A DNA stretch of 64,000 bases from Ensifer sp. WSM1721. Its GTDB lineage: Bacteria; Pseudomonadota; Alphaproteobacteria; Rhizobiales; Rhizobiaceae. Location: positions 1,426,001-1,490,000 of the forward strand of contig NZ_CP165783.1 of NCBI RefSeq assembly GCF_000513895.2. The letters run 5' to 3'. The notes under the pieces are model-generated. The model made no database searches, was not told the origin of the DNA, and saw only the letters and a program-made list of their open reading frames with translations. Below are positions 1 through 8,575 of this stretch, in pieces. Within the stretch, counting starts at the first letter, position 1; the number at the start of each line of letters is the position of its first letter. Made by a program: the position numbers and the translations under genes.

Positions 1-403
1 CGATCTCCGAAAAACTGCGCAAAATTCGGCAATAAAGGCCTATCTGCGCAGATATACTATGCGCCGATTCGTTGCCAATTTACAAACGCTTAACAAAAAG
101 CGCCTTTATGCCGGCCCGCCGTCGCAGTTTTATGAATTTCGCTGTTCATGAGTTGTCCGCGGACAACTTCTTCTGAGTGGTTGTCCGCGGACAACTGCCT
201 GCCCGCAAGCGGACCCATACGGCGGCGAGGCGCCCCCGACGTGCATCACCTTTCCGCCGGACCGGGGTCGCCGCGCCGTAGAATGCTGTCAGTCACCGTG
301 CAGGGAAGGAGTTCGGTTAGACCACTAATTTGGTAGACTATTGACAGATCGGCGGATTGTGGCAGGATCGTGTTGACGTCGGACGGGAAGGGAAGGGTGC
401 AGC
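1..403. other. Left-edge intergenic region with palindromes
   Basis: No convincing gene is visible here. The stretch holds a perfect 14-bp palindrome TATCTGCGCAGATA at 41-54, and two copies of a longer palindrome at 151-195 that are listed separately. The region is probably the promoter area of a gene lying to the left of the window, or of the small reading frame that starts at 404. The interpretation is inference; only the palindromes are seen. Confidence 0.5.
151..195. promoter_or_regulatory. Twin palindromic operator-like site
   Basis: The 18-bp perfect palindrome AGTTGTCCGCGGACAACT lies at 151-168, and its inner 16 bp are repeated perfectly at 180-195. The two copies are 28 bp apart start to start. 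Paired perfect dyads like this are typical of cooperative binding by a dimeric repressor. The regulator is not identified, and the controlled gene could lie to the left (outside the window) or to the right. Confidence 0.55.
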
Positions 404-595
404 ATGTTCTATCTCGGCGGAATGACACTCGGCTACTTCGCCCCACCTGCCCGGACGACCGCAGTTCGCAAGGAAGCGATCACGTCGCGCCCGGCCCCAC
501 GGGAAATCTGCGAGGCGTGCGACGATGAGGAGCAGCATCGGAAGGAACAGGAGTGGGCCCGCGCCTTCCTGACGCCTTGGCACCTCTTTTATTAG
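404..595 (+). CDS. Possible small hypothetical protein (63 aa)
   Basis: This is a short reading frame with a purine-rich stretch (GGGAAGGG) a few bases before its ATG. The protein has no recognised domain. It has a hydrophobic, aromatic start, a charged Glu/Asp/Arg-rich middle (around residues 36-52) and an aromatic end. It lies between the twin palindromes and the cyclase gene. It may be a real small protein or a chance frame; the Shine-Dalgarno-like sequence is the only positive support. Confidence 0.3.
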   Translation: MFYLGGMTLGYFAPPARTTAVRKEAITSRPAPREICEACDDEEQHRKEQEWARAFLTPWHLFY

Positions 596-666
596 TTAAG
601 CCGGGGGATAGGGCGGAAATCGCGCGAACTTTTCGCCCCGACCCCGCCTAGCGGCCTATGCTGGTA

Positions 667-701
667 ACGCAAGTCCGGCAATAATGGACCAAGACTTGCG
701 T
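667..701. promoter_or_regulatory. Inverted repeat upstream of the cyclase gene
   Basis: Nine-base arms ACGCAAGTC (667-675) and GACTTGCGT (693-701) are separated by 17 bases and end about 50 bases before the TTG start of the cyclase gene. They could be an operator or a hairpin in the leader RNA. No regulator is assigned. Confidence 0.3.
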
Positions 702-751
702 GGATTCCCGGCCGGCGATCCTCTACATTTGCAGGTGGGAGGGCTTGGTTC

Positions 752-2503
752 TTGGAACGCCGCCTCGCCGCCATTATGGCTTCCGATGTCGTTGGCTACT
801 CGCGTCTTATTCGGACTGACGAGGAGGGGACGCTCGCGGCCCTCAAGTCGCTGCGCACTGACCTCATTGCTCCGAAGATCGCGGAACATCACGGGCGTAT
901 CGTCAAGCTCATGGGTGACGGGTTGCTGGCGGAGTTCCCGAGCGTCGTGGAGGCTGTACGGGCCGCCACCGAAATGCAGCAGGCGATCGCTGATCGCAAT
1001 GTTGCCCTGCCAGAAGGGCAGGGCATCGAGTTCCGCGTCGGCATCAATCTGGGTGATGTCGCCATCGACGGCGAGGACATTTATGGCGACGGGGTCAATG
1101 TCGCAGCCCGTCTCGAGGCGATGGCCGAGCCGGGCGGAGTCTACGTTTCCGCGGCCGTCCACGACCAGGTGCGTGATCGCCTCGGGCTTCAGTTCGAGGA
1201 CCTGGGAAAGCAGCAGGTCAAGAACATCGATCGGCCGGTTCGTGTTTGGCGCTGGCTGCGCGAGGCCACCGGGACCGGTCCCAAGGTCGTGCGGACGGAA
1301 AGGGCGGTGCCGGACAGGCGATCGATCGTTGTCCTTCCCTTCAACAATATGAGCCGCGATGCCGATCAGGAGTATTTCAGCGACGGAATCACCGAGGATA
1401 TCATTACCGATCTCAGCAAGGTCTCCGCTTTGTTCGTCATCGCGCGCAATTCGGCATTCGTCTACAAGGACAAGGCGTTCAGCGTCCCTCACGTCTGCCG
1501 TGAGCTCGGCGTCAAGTTCGCGCTTGAGGGCAGCATTCGCAAGGCGGGCAACCGGGTTCGCGTCACCGCTCAGCTGATCGACGGATCGAGCGGCGGCCAT
1601 ATCTGGGCTGAGCGTTACGACCGCGAGCTCACCGATATCTTCGAGGTCCAGGACGATATCACACAGCAGATCGTGACGGCCTTGAAGGTCACGCTGAGTG
1701 AAGCGGAAAAATCACGCATCGCTGAGGCCGGCACGAAAGACGCCGACGCCCATGATCTGTTCCTGAAAGGGCGGGAATTGCTCCGCGGCGTCAAGAAAGA
1801 TCGCGAGATGTTCGATCAGGCAACGGGGTGCTTTCGACGGGCGATCGAGCTCGATCCGAGCTACGCCTCCCCCTTTGCCGGCCTGGGCATGGCCTATTTG
1901 CTCGATTATCAGAACCACTGGAGCGAGGCGCCCGAGACCTCCCTCGAGCAGGCGGCGCGCTTCGTAAGCGAGGCGATCGAGAGGGACGAGCAGGACCCTT
2001 ACGCTCACTACGTCGCTTCCCTCGTCGCCATGTTCAGGAAGGATTATCGGCGCTGGGCCGAGGAGGCCGACCACGCACTGACGCTCAACCCCAACTTCGC
2101 TCCCGCCCTCAACGCCCGCGGCATCGTGCACATCTACTCGGGGCAGCCGGAAAAGGCGATTGCTTATATAGAGCGAGCCATGCGCCTCGATCCCGCACTG
2201 CAGCAGCAATATCTGCATTTTCTCGGCACAGCTCATTTCGTGGCCGGCGACTACGAGAAGGCGGCGGCGCTCTTCAGCGACAGGATCGCTGTCAATCCGA
2301 GCACCGATCTGTCGCGCGCATTTCTCGCGTCGGCATTGGGCCATCTGGGCAGACTTGATGGGGCCCGCGAGATTTGGCGCGAGCTTAAGGAGATCAATCC
2401 GAAATACTCGCATGCAGAGCATATCGGCCGCTTGCCATTCCGCGATCCTTCGGATGCCGAGAAGTTCACCGACGGCTTGCGCAAGGCGGGCCTGGTGGAG
2501 TGA
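752..2503 (+). CDS. Class III adenylate/guanylate cyclase with TolB-like and TPR domains
   Basis: The likely role is synthesis of a cyclic nucleotide (cAMP by family analogy) as a signal. Residues 1-180 are the class III catalytic domain. Metal-binding aspartates are visible at D12 and in MGDG (D56), with K52 before it, and the transition-state pair N116 and R120 lies in GDGVNVAARLE, so the enzyme looks active. Residues about 190-325 are the TolB-like region that begins VVLPFNN, and the rest is TPR-like helices. The start is TTG at 752, chosen because GGTGGGAGGG precedes it and the family opens with MERRLAAI. There is no membrane segment, so it should be cytosolic. Rhizobia carry many such cyclases. 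The substrate nucleotide is inferred. Confidence 0.9.
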   Translation: MERRLAAIMASDVVGYSRLIRTDEEGTLAALKSLRTDLIAPKIAEHHGRIVKLMGDGLLAEFPSVVEAVRAATEMQQAIADRNVALPEGQGIEFRVGINLGDVAIDGEDIYGDGVNVAARLEAMAEPGGVYVSAAVHDQVRDRLGLQFEDLGKQQVKNIDRPVRVWRWLREATGTGPKVVRTERAVPDRRSIVVLPFNNMSRDADQEYFSDGITEDIITDLSKVSALFVIARNSAFVYKDKAFSVPHVCRELGVKFALEGSIRKAGNRVRVTAQLIDGSSGGHIWAERYDRELTDIFEVQDDITQQIVTALKVTLSEAEKSRIAEAGTKDADAHDLFLKGRELLRGVKKDREMFDQATGCFRRAIELDPSYASPFAGLGMAYLLDYQNHWSEAPETSLEQAARFVSEAIERDEQDPYAHYVASLVAMFRKDYRRWAEEADHALTLNPNFAPALNARGIVHIYSGQPEKAIAYIERAMRLDPALQQQYLHFLGTAHFVAGDYEKAAALFSDRIAVNPSTDLSRAFLASALGHLGRLDGAREIWRELKEINPKYSHAEHIGRLPFRDPSDAEKFTDGLRKAGLVE

Positions 2504-2540
2504 GTCGCTGCCAAGTCGCTTGCATGGGAGGCCTGTGATT

Positions 2541-3584
2541 TCAGCGGCGCGGCTGCGCGTAGTCAGGGATCCTGAAGCGCCGGCGGTAGCTGCCGGGCGT
2601 AAGCCCGGTGACGCGCTTGAAAAGGCGGCGGAAGAACGCCGGCTCCTCGTAACCGACTTGCCAACTGATTTCATCGACCGAGGCCTCGGTGCGCTCGAGC
2701 CGGCGTTTCGCCTCCTCAACCCGCAGGCGCTGCACATAGGCGATCGGGCTCATTCCGGTCGCACCGGTAAAGCGGCGCTTGAAGGTGCGTTCGCTGAGGC
2801 CGGCGTTGCGGATCATCTCTTCAAGCGGATTGGCGACCGAGAAATGCGTGGCGACCCAATCCTGCGCTGCGCGGACGGCGAGATCGCCATGGTCGCTGCG
2901 GCCCTCGAAGACGATGTAGGGGGCGAGGCCGTCCTGGTGCCATTGGAGAGCGAAGAAGCGGGCGACCGCCTGCGCCGCGGTCGCGCCCGCATGGCGGGCG
3001 ATGAGATAGAGAACCAGGTCGTGCCAGGTCATCGAGGCGCCGGACGTGATCAGCTCCTCGCGTTTGCCGGCGACGACGAGAACGCGCTCCGGCTCGATCG
3101 GCACTGCCGGAAAGCTCTCTTTGAAAAGACGTGCATAACCGAAATGCACCGTCGTATTCACTCCGTCGAACAGCCCGGTTTCCGCAAGCAGAAAGAGGCC
3201 CGAACAGGCGGAGCATAGGAGCGCGCCCCGGCGATGCATGGCGTGAAGCCACTCGACGAGCTCGGGATAGCGGCCCTTCCGCCAGCCTTCCGGCCCGATG
3301 AGCACCGAGGGGACGATGATGATGTCGGTCGCTTCGAGCGAGGCGATGCTGCGCTGGACCGTAACGGGCACCCGGCTCGCGAGCTCCAGCGGACCCTGCT
3401 GCAATCCCACGATCTCGACCCGAAATGGCGGCGGCTCGTTCGCCGCGTTGCCCGGCTGCGGCACGATGGCAAAGGCGTTCATCACGTCAAAGATGCCGGT
3501 CAGCGTCGAAACCGCCGCCTCGGGAATCGCGACGAGGCTCACATGGAACGGCTCCGAGCCGGTCTGGGTTGTCTGACGTGGCAT
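2541..3584 (-). CDS. GlxA family transcriptional regulator (DJ-1/PfpI + AraC HTH)
   Basis: This is a transcription factor with two parts. The N-terminal DJ-1/PfpI (class I amidotransferase-like) domain covers about residues 10-190 and contains the CSACSG nucleophile-elbow-like segment. The C-terminal AraC/XylS DNA-binding domain covers about residues 250-340 and has two helix-turn-helix units (LSERTFKRRF, and VGYEEPAFFRRLFK). The start at 3584 is preceded by GGGGAC, and 347 residues is normal for the family; a longer in-frame extension to 3695 runs into a dispersed repeat and is rejected. The gene is divergent from the methyltransferase, which it may control. Its ligand is unknown. Confidence 0.9.
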   Translation of the reverse strand: MPRQTTQTGSEPFHVSLVAIPEAAVSTLTGIFDVMNAFAIVPQPGNAANEPPPFRVEIVGLQQGPLELASRVPVTVQRSIASLEATDIIIVPSVLIGPEGWRKGRYPELVEWLHAMHRRGALLCSACSGLFLLAETGLFDGVNTTVHFGYARLFKESFPAVPIEPERVLVVAGKREELITSGASMTWHDLVLYLIARHAGATAAQAVARFFALQWHQDGLAPYIVFEGRSDHGDLAVRAAQDWVATHFSVANPLEEMIRNAGLSERTFKRRFTGATGMSPIAYVQRLRVEEAKRRLERTEASVDEISWQVGYEEPAFFRRLFKRVTGLTPGSYRRRFRIPDYAQPRR

Positions 3585-3602
3585 TTCAAGTCCCCGGCTG
3601 CC

Positions 3603-3662
3603 GACAGCGCCGTAGATCTTATCAGACGCACAAAGGTCGCTATAGCGCTTTGGAACGTGCAG
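3603..3662 (+). repeat. Degenerate copy of the mosaic palindromic repeat
   Basis: The segment shares AGACGCACAAAGG and the following GCTnTAGCnCTTTG block with the complete copy at 49035-49139, but lacks the second palindrome. It lies between the GlxA-type regulator and the methyltransferase gene and looks like a decayed, truncated intergenic element. Confidence 0.55.
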
Positions 3663-3831
3663 TAAGAACGACGCTTCGACAAGGAGCGGTGCCAAATCCG
3701 CCTCGGCAGATCAATGATCCTTTGATAGGTCCAGTGGCGCAAACGGCCCGATTCTGGACAGTTCGGCTCTGCCCTTTGCCCATCAGTGCTGCGATCCTCC
3801 GCATCCATAATCTTGAGCAGGAGAGACGAAC

Positions 3832-4908
3832 ATGGCACACACCCAAAGCAGGACAGCCGATGCGGCGAAACTCGACCAGATCGTCACGCGCGCGATCGGT
3901 GACCTCTCGGCCGGCTACGGCGGCGTGATGGTGAGCCTCGGCCACAGGCTCGGTCTTTACAAGGCGATGGCGGAAGCCGGCCCGCTTACTTCCCGGGAAC
4001 TCGCAAGCCGCGCCGGCTGCGCCGAACGCTATGTGCGCGAATGGCTCGGCTCGCAAGTTGCGGGCGGCTACGTCGCCTATCATGCGATCAGCGATACCTA
4101 TGAGCTGACGCCGGAACAGGCGCTTGTCCTTGCCGATGAGGACAGCCCCTATTTCATCCCCAATGCCTGGGCGGTCCCGGCTTCCATGTGGTCGGACGAG
4201 GAGAAGGCGGTGGAGGCTTTCCGGACCGGCAAGGGCATTGCCTGGGGCGATCACGACGGGCGGCTTTTCTGCGGCGTCGCAGCCTTCTATCGCAATGCCT
4301 ACAGGGCGAGCCTGGTTCCTGAGTGGCTGCCGGCCCTCGATGGGGTCGTGGAGAAGCTCCGGGCCGGCGCGCTCGTGGCGGATGTCGGTTGCGGTCATGG
4401 CCATTCGACCGTGCTCATGGCCGAGGCCTTTCCTGCCTCCGAGTTTCTCGGCTTCGATACGCACCAGGAGTCGGTGGCGGAGGCGCGGAGGATTGCCGCC
4501 GAGGTGGGAGTTGCGCAACGGACGGCCTTTACCACGGCTCGCGCAGACGACTACCCCGGCGCGGGCTACGACCTGATCTGCTTCTTCGACTGCCTGCACG
4601 ACATGGGCGATCCGGTCGCCGCGGCGGCACATGCGGCGAAAGCGATTGCGCCCGGCGGCACCGTGATGCTCGTCGAGCCTTTTGCCCATGACCATGTCGA
4701 AGACAACGTCTCGCCGGTCGCGCGCATCTATTATGCGGCCTCGACGACGATCTGCTGCGCGCACGCAATCTCCGACGGCGGCCGCATGGTGCTCGGCGCC
4801 CAGGCCGGCGAGGCGCGGCTGGCGGATGTGTTCCGCAAGGCGGGCTTCAGCCATTTCCGCCGGGCGCTGGAGACGCCGTTCAACCTGATTCTCGAGGCGC
4901 GGCTCTGA
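3832..4908 (+). CDS. Class I SAM-dependent methyltransferase with N-terminal winged helix
   Basis: The product transfers a methyl group from S-adenosylmethionine to an unidentified small molecule. Residues about 20-110 form a winged-helix-like head (LTSRELASRAG followed by VREWLGSQ), as in O-methyltransferase-like proteins of the Rv2258c type. SAM motif I is VADVGCGHGHST near residue 182, and a second Rossmann acidic region (FDTHQE) follows. The length is 358 residues. The ATG follows a good site, CAGGAGAGACGAAC. The divergent GlxA-type regulator next door is a candidate controller. Substrate and pathway cannot be read from the sequence. Confidence 0.85.
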   Translation: MAHTQSRTADAAKLDQIVTRAIGDLSAGYGGVMVSLGHRLGLYKAMAEAGPLTSRELASRAGCAERYVREWLGSQVAGGYVAYHAISDTYELTPEQALVLADEDSPYFIPNAWAVPASMWSDEEKAVEAFRTGKGIAWGDHDGRLFCGVAAFYRNAYRASLVPEWLPALDGVVEKLRAGALVADVGCGHGHSTVLMAEAFPASEFLGFDTHQESVAEARRIAAEVGVAQRTAFTTARADDYPGAGYDLICFFDCLHDMGDPVAAAAHAAKAIAPGGTVMLVEPFAHDHVEDNVSPVARIYYAASTTICCAHAISDGGRMVLGAQAGEARLADVFRKAGFSHFRRALETPFNLILEARL

Positions 4909-4996
4909 GCCGCGCCACTGCCCCACTCGGCCGGGGCCCCGGACATTGCGGGGCTCGGTTCTTGGCAGGACAGCGGCAAAGGATGGATTGCGGTTC

Positions 4997-5037
4997 TAGA
5001 TCATTTCATTGTTTCATCGAAACAGTGAAGTGATCTA
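4997..5037. repeat. Long imperfect palindrome between convergent genes
   Basis: The arms TAGATCA...TGATCTA enclose TGTTTCATCGAAACA, giving an almost continuous hairpin of about 19-bp arms. It ends two bases from the stop codon of the MFS gene, and the methyltransferase gene converges from the other side. It could act as a bidirectional terminator; rhizobial genomes carry many such intergenic palindromes (background knowledge). Confidence 0.6.
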
Positions 5038-5038
5038 A

Positions 5039-6784
5039 CTACTTGAAATTACGCAATTCCGGGCGGAAAACCGTTACACATCTTCCTGGATTGCTCTGAG
5101 CTTGTGACTGCATTGCGCGGCTATCTGCGCGTGCAAGCCCATGGCGACACACCGGCAATGAAGTTGTGAACGCCTGCTGCGGTTCACTCGACTTGAGCGA
5201 CCGCGTGGCGCGCTCTTTCGCGTGCCGGGAGAGTGCGATCTTGATGGCGACCAGCACCGGGGCGGCAATAACAAAGAGCAGGGCGACTGCGTTGAATGCC
5301 GTGTCGAAGGCAATCACGGTGGATTGACCTGTCACGGCCCGGCCGAGAAGGCTGGTTGCTGCGCGGCTCGCGGCCGCTGCGTCCATTCCTTTCGCCGTCA
5401 GCATGGCTGCCGTCGTCGTCAGCCGTTCGATGACCGCGGGCCTTCCCGCGGTGATGTTGGCGCCGAGGACCGCGACATTGGCGGCGACGTTATGGTCGAT
5501 CAGCGTCTGGAGTGCGGCGACCCCGATCAGACCACCAAGCTGGCGACCCGTATTGAAGAGGCCGATTCCGGACGCGAGATTTCGGCCGTCGAGCTTGCCG
5601 AAAGCGATCAAAGTGATCGATAGAAACAGGAAGCCAAGGCCGAAGCCGCGCAGCAGGATCGCCGCCATCATGTCGTCCGCGCCGCTCTCCCTGGTCGAGC
5701 CGGAGAGCATCCACATCGCAACCATGATCATCAGGATGCCAAACGGAACCGTCGCGACCGGAGGAACGTGGCGCACCTGCATGAGAAAGGCGGCAATCGA
5801 CAGCGAGCCGATGAACAGCGCGCCGCTCGGCAACAGGAGCAGGCCGGCATCGGTCGGTGTGAAGGCAAGGACGGACACGGCAAAGGAGGGAATGAGGAAA
5901 GCGCTGCCGAACAAGGCGGCGCCGGCGACGAAACTGACGACGAAGGCGAAGGAGAAATCCTCCGATTTGAACAGGGTGAAGTCGATGAGGCCCTGGCCTT
6001 TCGCCAACACCTGCTGGCCGAGAAATGCCATGAGAGTGGCCGCGCCGATCACCGTCAGCCACAGGATGCACGGTTCGTCGAACCAGTCCCATCGGCTGCC
6101 TTGGCTGAAGACGTAGGTGAAGCAGAAAAGCGTGATGGAGATCAGCGAGAAACCGATCCAATCGAACGGACGGGGCGCGGCCTTAAGGGGCATCGGCGCG
6201 TCGGCGATCAGCAGCAGTCCAACAGCGGTGAGCGCCATCGGAACGACGCTGAAGAAGATCCATGTCCAGGACTGGCTGTCGAGCAACCACCCCTGAAGGG
6301 CTGGCGCGATCGTCGCGGGAGCGACAACGGATCCCATTGCGAACAGGGCTTGCAGCAGCGGTTGGCGGGATCGCGGATAGGTGAGGAAAATGAGCGCCTG
6401 GCCCGCGACCAGCAGGGTGCCACCGGAGAACCCCTGAATAATTCGAAGCGCGACCAGCAGGTCCAGCCGAGCGGTGGTGGCGGCAATGCCGCACGCCATG
6501 CCCATCGCAAGCGTTGAGCCAATGATCAGGCTCAGCGGATTGTGACGGTTCATCAGCCAAGGGCCGGCCATGAATCCGATAAGCTTGAGAGCGGTGTATC
6601 CGACATCGAGCCAGGCGAACTCATCGGGCGTTGCGTATGTGTCGCCGATGATGTCGCCGCGTCCGAGCGACAGTACGGTGCTGGCGATCGCCTCCGTCAG
6701 CGTGGCAAGCAGGATACCCGTGACAAGAAGGACGCCGGTCGTCGATCCGTCGCGGCTCGGCGATGTGGTGAAGGCCGTGGTCAT
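5039..6784 (-). CDS. DHA2-type MFS multidrug efflux transporter (EmrB-like)
   Basis: This inner-membrane transporter is expected to export drugs or toxic compounds using the proton gradient. The sequence is a run of hydrophobic segments consistent with about 14 transmembrane helices of the DHA2 family. The RIIQGFSGG segment near residue 113 matches motif C/antiporter-type loops. At 581 residues it is longer than the usual 500-530. The surplus is a soluble, basic C-terminal tail of roughly 60 residues that looks added and ends beside a palindrome. Its ATG overlaps the stop of the HlyD-type gene (ATGA), so the two are co-translated as an EmrAB-type pair. The substrate is unknown. Confidence 0.88.
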   Translation of the reverse strand: MTTAFTTSPSRDGSTTGVLLVTGILLATLTEAIASTVLSLGRGDIIGDTYATPDEFAWLDVGYTALKLIGFMAGPWLMNRHNPLSLIIGSTLAMGMACGIAATTARLDLLVALRIIQGFSGGTLLVAGQALIFLTYPRSRQPLLQALFAMGSVVAPATIAPALQGWLLDSQSWTWIFFSVVPMALTAVGLLLIADAPMPLKAAPRPFDWIGFSLISITLFCFTYVFSQGSRWDWFDEPCILWLTVIGAATLMAFLGQQVLAKGQGLIDFTLFKSEDFSFAFVVSFVAGAALFGSAFLIPSFAVSVLAFTPTDAGLLLLPSGALFIGSLSIAAFLMQVRHVPPVATVPFGILMIMVAMWMLSGSTRESGADDMMAAILLRGFGLGFLFLSITLIAFGKLDGRNLASGIGLFNTGRQLGGLIGVAALQTLIDHNVAANVAVLGANITAGRPAVIERLTTTAAMLTAKGMDAAAASRAATSLLGRAVTGQSTVIAFDTAFNAVALLFVIAAPVLVAIKIALSRHAKERATRSLKSSEPQQAFTTSLPVCRHGLARADSRAMQSQAQSNPGRCVTVFRPELRNFK

Positions 6785-7878
6785 GAGCCGCTCCCCACAT
6801 CGATCTCGACACGCGCGGACAGGCCGGGCACGAGGCGCCCCGTCAACGGATTGCTGGCAAAGCGGATTTTGACGGGAACGCGCTGGACGACGCGAACGAA
6901 GTTCCCTGTTGCATTGTCCGTGGGCAGCAAGCTGAAGGCAGACCCACTGCCGGGCGCAAAACTGTCGACAACGCCTTCGATCGCCGCCTTCGGATATCCG
7001 TCGACGCTGATGCGGACGCGCTGGCCGGGCTCAATCTGCTCAAGCTGGGTTTCCTTGAAGTTGGCCACGACCCACACGTTCTTGACCGGAACGATATCGA
7101 GCAAGGAGGCGCCTGGTGTCACAAACCGGCCGATGCGGACCTGGCGGTTGCCGATAACGCCGCCGACAGGTGCGCGTACCACGGTGCTGTCGAGATCGAT
7201 TTGCGCGAGATCGCGCGCGGCTTCCGCCTGGGCCACGGCAGCGACAGCCGCTTCACGCTGGGAGGCAAGGACGGCGAGGCGTTGCCGCTGGGCCTCGACC
7301 GTCGCGGAGGCGGCCGACACGCTCGCCTCGGCTCTCGATCGCGCCGCGTCGCTTTCATCGACATGGGCCTGGCTGATGGTGTTGCTGCGGATGAGTTCGC
7401 GCCGGCGCTCGTGGTCCTTGGTGGCCAGATTGAGCTCAGCCACGGCCGAACGTCTCTGGGCGTCGGCCTGCCGAATGAGAGCATGCTGAAGCTCGGTCTC
7501 CGCATGGACATTGATGAGGCGCGCCTGGGCAGCCTCGACATTGGCCACGGCTTGCTGAAGCCGTGCGCGGTAGTCCCTGTCGTCGATCCGGAACAGGACG
7601 TCACCCGCACGGATGGTCTGATTGTCCTCGATCTCCACGGCCGTGATATAGCCGGCAACCTTTGGGGCGAGGGAGGTAACATCGCCGCGGACATAGGCGT
7701 TGTCGGTCGACGCGACGCCGCTCGGACGAGCCCAGGCCCAGCCGCCAGCCACGGCTGCCACGGCGCCGAGGCACAGAGCCAAGCCGATCATCTTTCTCTT
7801 TTTCGGTTGCGTCACGGCGACACCGATGGCGGAGTTTCCGCCTGTGACGAAGGCGACCTTGTCCTCGAGCGAGTCCAT
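6781..7878 (-). CDS. HlyD/EmrA family membrane fusion protein with an SDR-like N-terminal tag
   Basis: This periplasmic adaptor links the MFS pump to an outer-membrane channel. A single transmembrane anchor lies near residues 30-47. TDNAYVRGDVTSLAPKVAGY starts the first half of the lipoyl-like domain, a long coiled coil covers about residues 95-210, and VRAPVGGVIG begins the second half. The first 22 residues are unusual: DKVAFVTGGNSAIGVA is the opening of a short-chain dehydrogenase Rossmann fold (TGGxxxIG), not an EmrA start. A good ribosome site (AGAGGAA) precedes this ATG, so the extra segment is probably translated. It is the first gene of a two-gene operon with the MFS pump. Confidence 0.9.
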   Translation of the reverse strand: MDSLEDKVAFVTGGNSAIGVAVTQPKKRKMIGLALCLGAVAAVAGGWAWARPSGVASTDNAYVRGDVTSLAPKVAGYITAVEIEDNQTIRAGDVLFRIDDRDYRARLQQAVANVEAAQARLINVHAETELQHALIRQADAQRRSAVAELNLATKDHERRRELIRSNTISQAHVDESDAARSRAEASVSAASATVEAQRQRLAVLASQREAAVAAVAQAEAARDLAQIDLDSTVVRAPVGGVIGNRQVRIGRFVTPGASLLDIVPVKNVWVVANFKETQLEQIEPGQRVRISVDGYPKAAIEGVVDSFAPGSGSAFSLLPTDNATGNFVRVVQRVPVKIRFASNPLTGRLVPGLSARVEIDVGSGS

Positions 7879-7928
7879 TTTCTCGATTCCTCTTGAATGC
7901 CGCTGGCCGGGAAGCAGCCCTGGCCTCC

Positions 7929-8029
7929 CTACAGCGCCGTGCGTCCTTCAGGAGCACAAAGGACGCTGTAAGTCTTTGAATCTAAGCATCGTGCTTTCCG
8001 AAAATCGGTTCCGATTTTCGCGTCGATGC
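7929..8029 (+). repeat. Mosaic palindromic repeat, copy with alternative second module
   Basis: The first module (7929-7970) is the same CTACAGCG...CGCTGTA hairpin as in the copy at 49035. The second module (7986-8029) is a different hairpin, GCATCG...CGATGC enclosing CGAAAATCG/CGATTTTCG. Combining one first module with different second modules is the behaviour described for rhizobial intergenic mosaic elements. It lies between the efflux operon and the cupin gene. Confidence 0.7.
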
Positions 8030-8058
8030 GCCAGGGCTGCCGATTGAAGCGCGTGCGT

Positions 8059-8472
8059 TCATTCGCCGATGGGCGTCGTCAGTTCCTTTTCGTCGGTGTC
8101 GACGACAAACACAGCCAGCAGCCGCGCAGGCTCCGTGTCGCTGGCATTTGCGCTTACCTCATGATGGGAGCCTGGATCTTCGTAGAAGTTTTCGCCGACG
8201 CGATAGACCTTTTCCGGCGAACCGTTGACGCTGCTGCGGATCGCGCCCTCGAGCACCGTGGCATAGATGAAGGCCGACTTGGGGTGCGTGTGGGCGGGCG
8301 ATCCTGCACCCGGCCCGTATTCCACCAGCACGCCCTTCATGCTCTTGCCGGGGACGTTCGGAAGGGGGTGGTCGAATACGACCGTCACCTTGCCCGCGGG
8401 CCGGTCGCCAGCCGAAGCTGCGGTTATCGAGAGGGCTGCGAAGGCAGCGGCCGTGAGAAATCGTCTAAACAT
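8059..8472 (-). CDS. Secreted cupin-domain protein
   Basis: A signal peptide is visible at residues 1-21 (basic MFRR, hydrophobic core, cleavage after ASA), so the product is probably periplasmic. The remainder is one small cupin barrel. The first cupin motif is HTHPKSAFIYATVLEG (metal-binding HxH and a later E), and the second metal histidine is in the GSHHE segment. Length is 137 residues. The ribosome site AAGGAG precedes the ATG. It lies downstream of, and in the same direction as, the NmrA-type reductase gene, with about 100 bases between them. The enzymatic or binding role is not known; many such cupins are of unproven function. Confidence 0.82.
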   Translation of the reverse strand: MFRRFLTAAAFAALSITAASAGDRPAGKVTVVFDHPLPNVPGKSMKGVLVEYGPGAGSPAHTHPKSAFIYATVLEGAIRSSVNGSPEKVYRVGENFYEDPGSHHEVSANASDTEPARLLAVFVVDTDEKELTTPIGE

Positions 8473-8575
8473 GGCAAGTCTCCTTCGAGAGTATCTGTCG
8501 TGAAGGCGGGACCCGGTGCCGGGTCGACGCTTTCCTGATTGTCCATAGGCCAGGCCTGATTAATCCGTGGGAGCC

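Noticed and set aside
3584..3695. Longer N-terminus for the GlxA-type regulator
   Set aside because: The extension reads through a degenerate mosaic repeat and lacks a ribosome site; family proteins begin at the shorter start.
3640..4926. 428-residue minus-strand frame over the methyltransferase
   Set aside because: The plus strand has the SAM-binding motif and a good ribosome site. The minus frame has neither.
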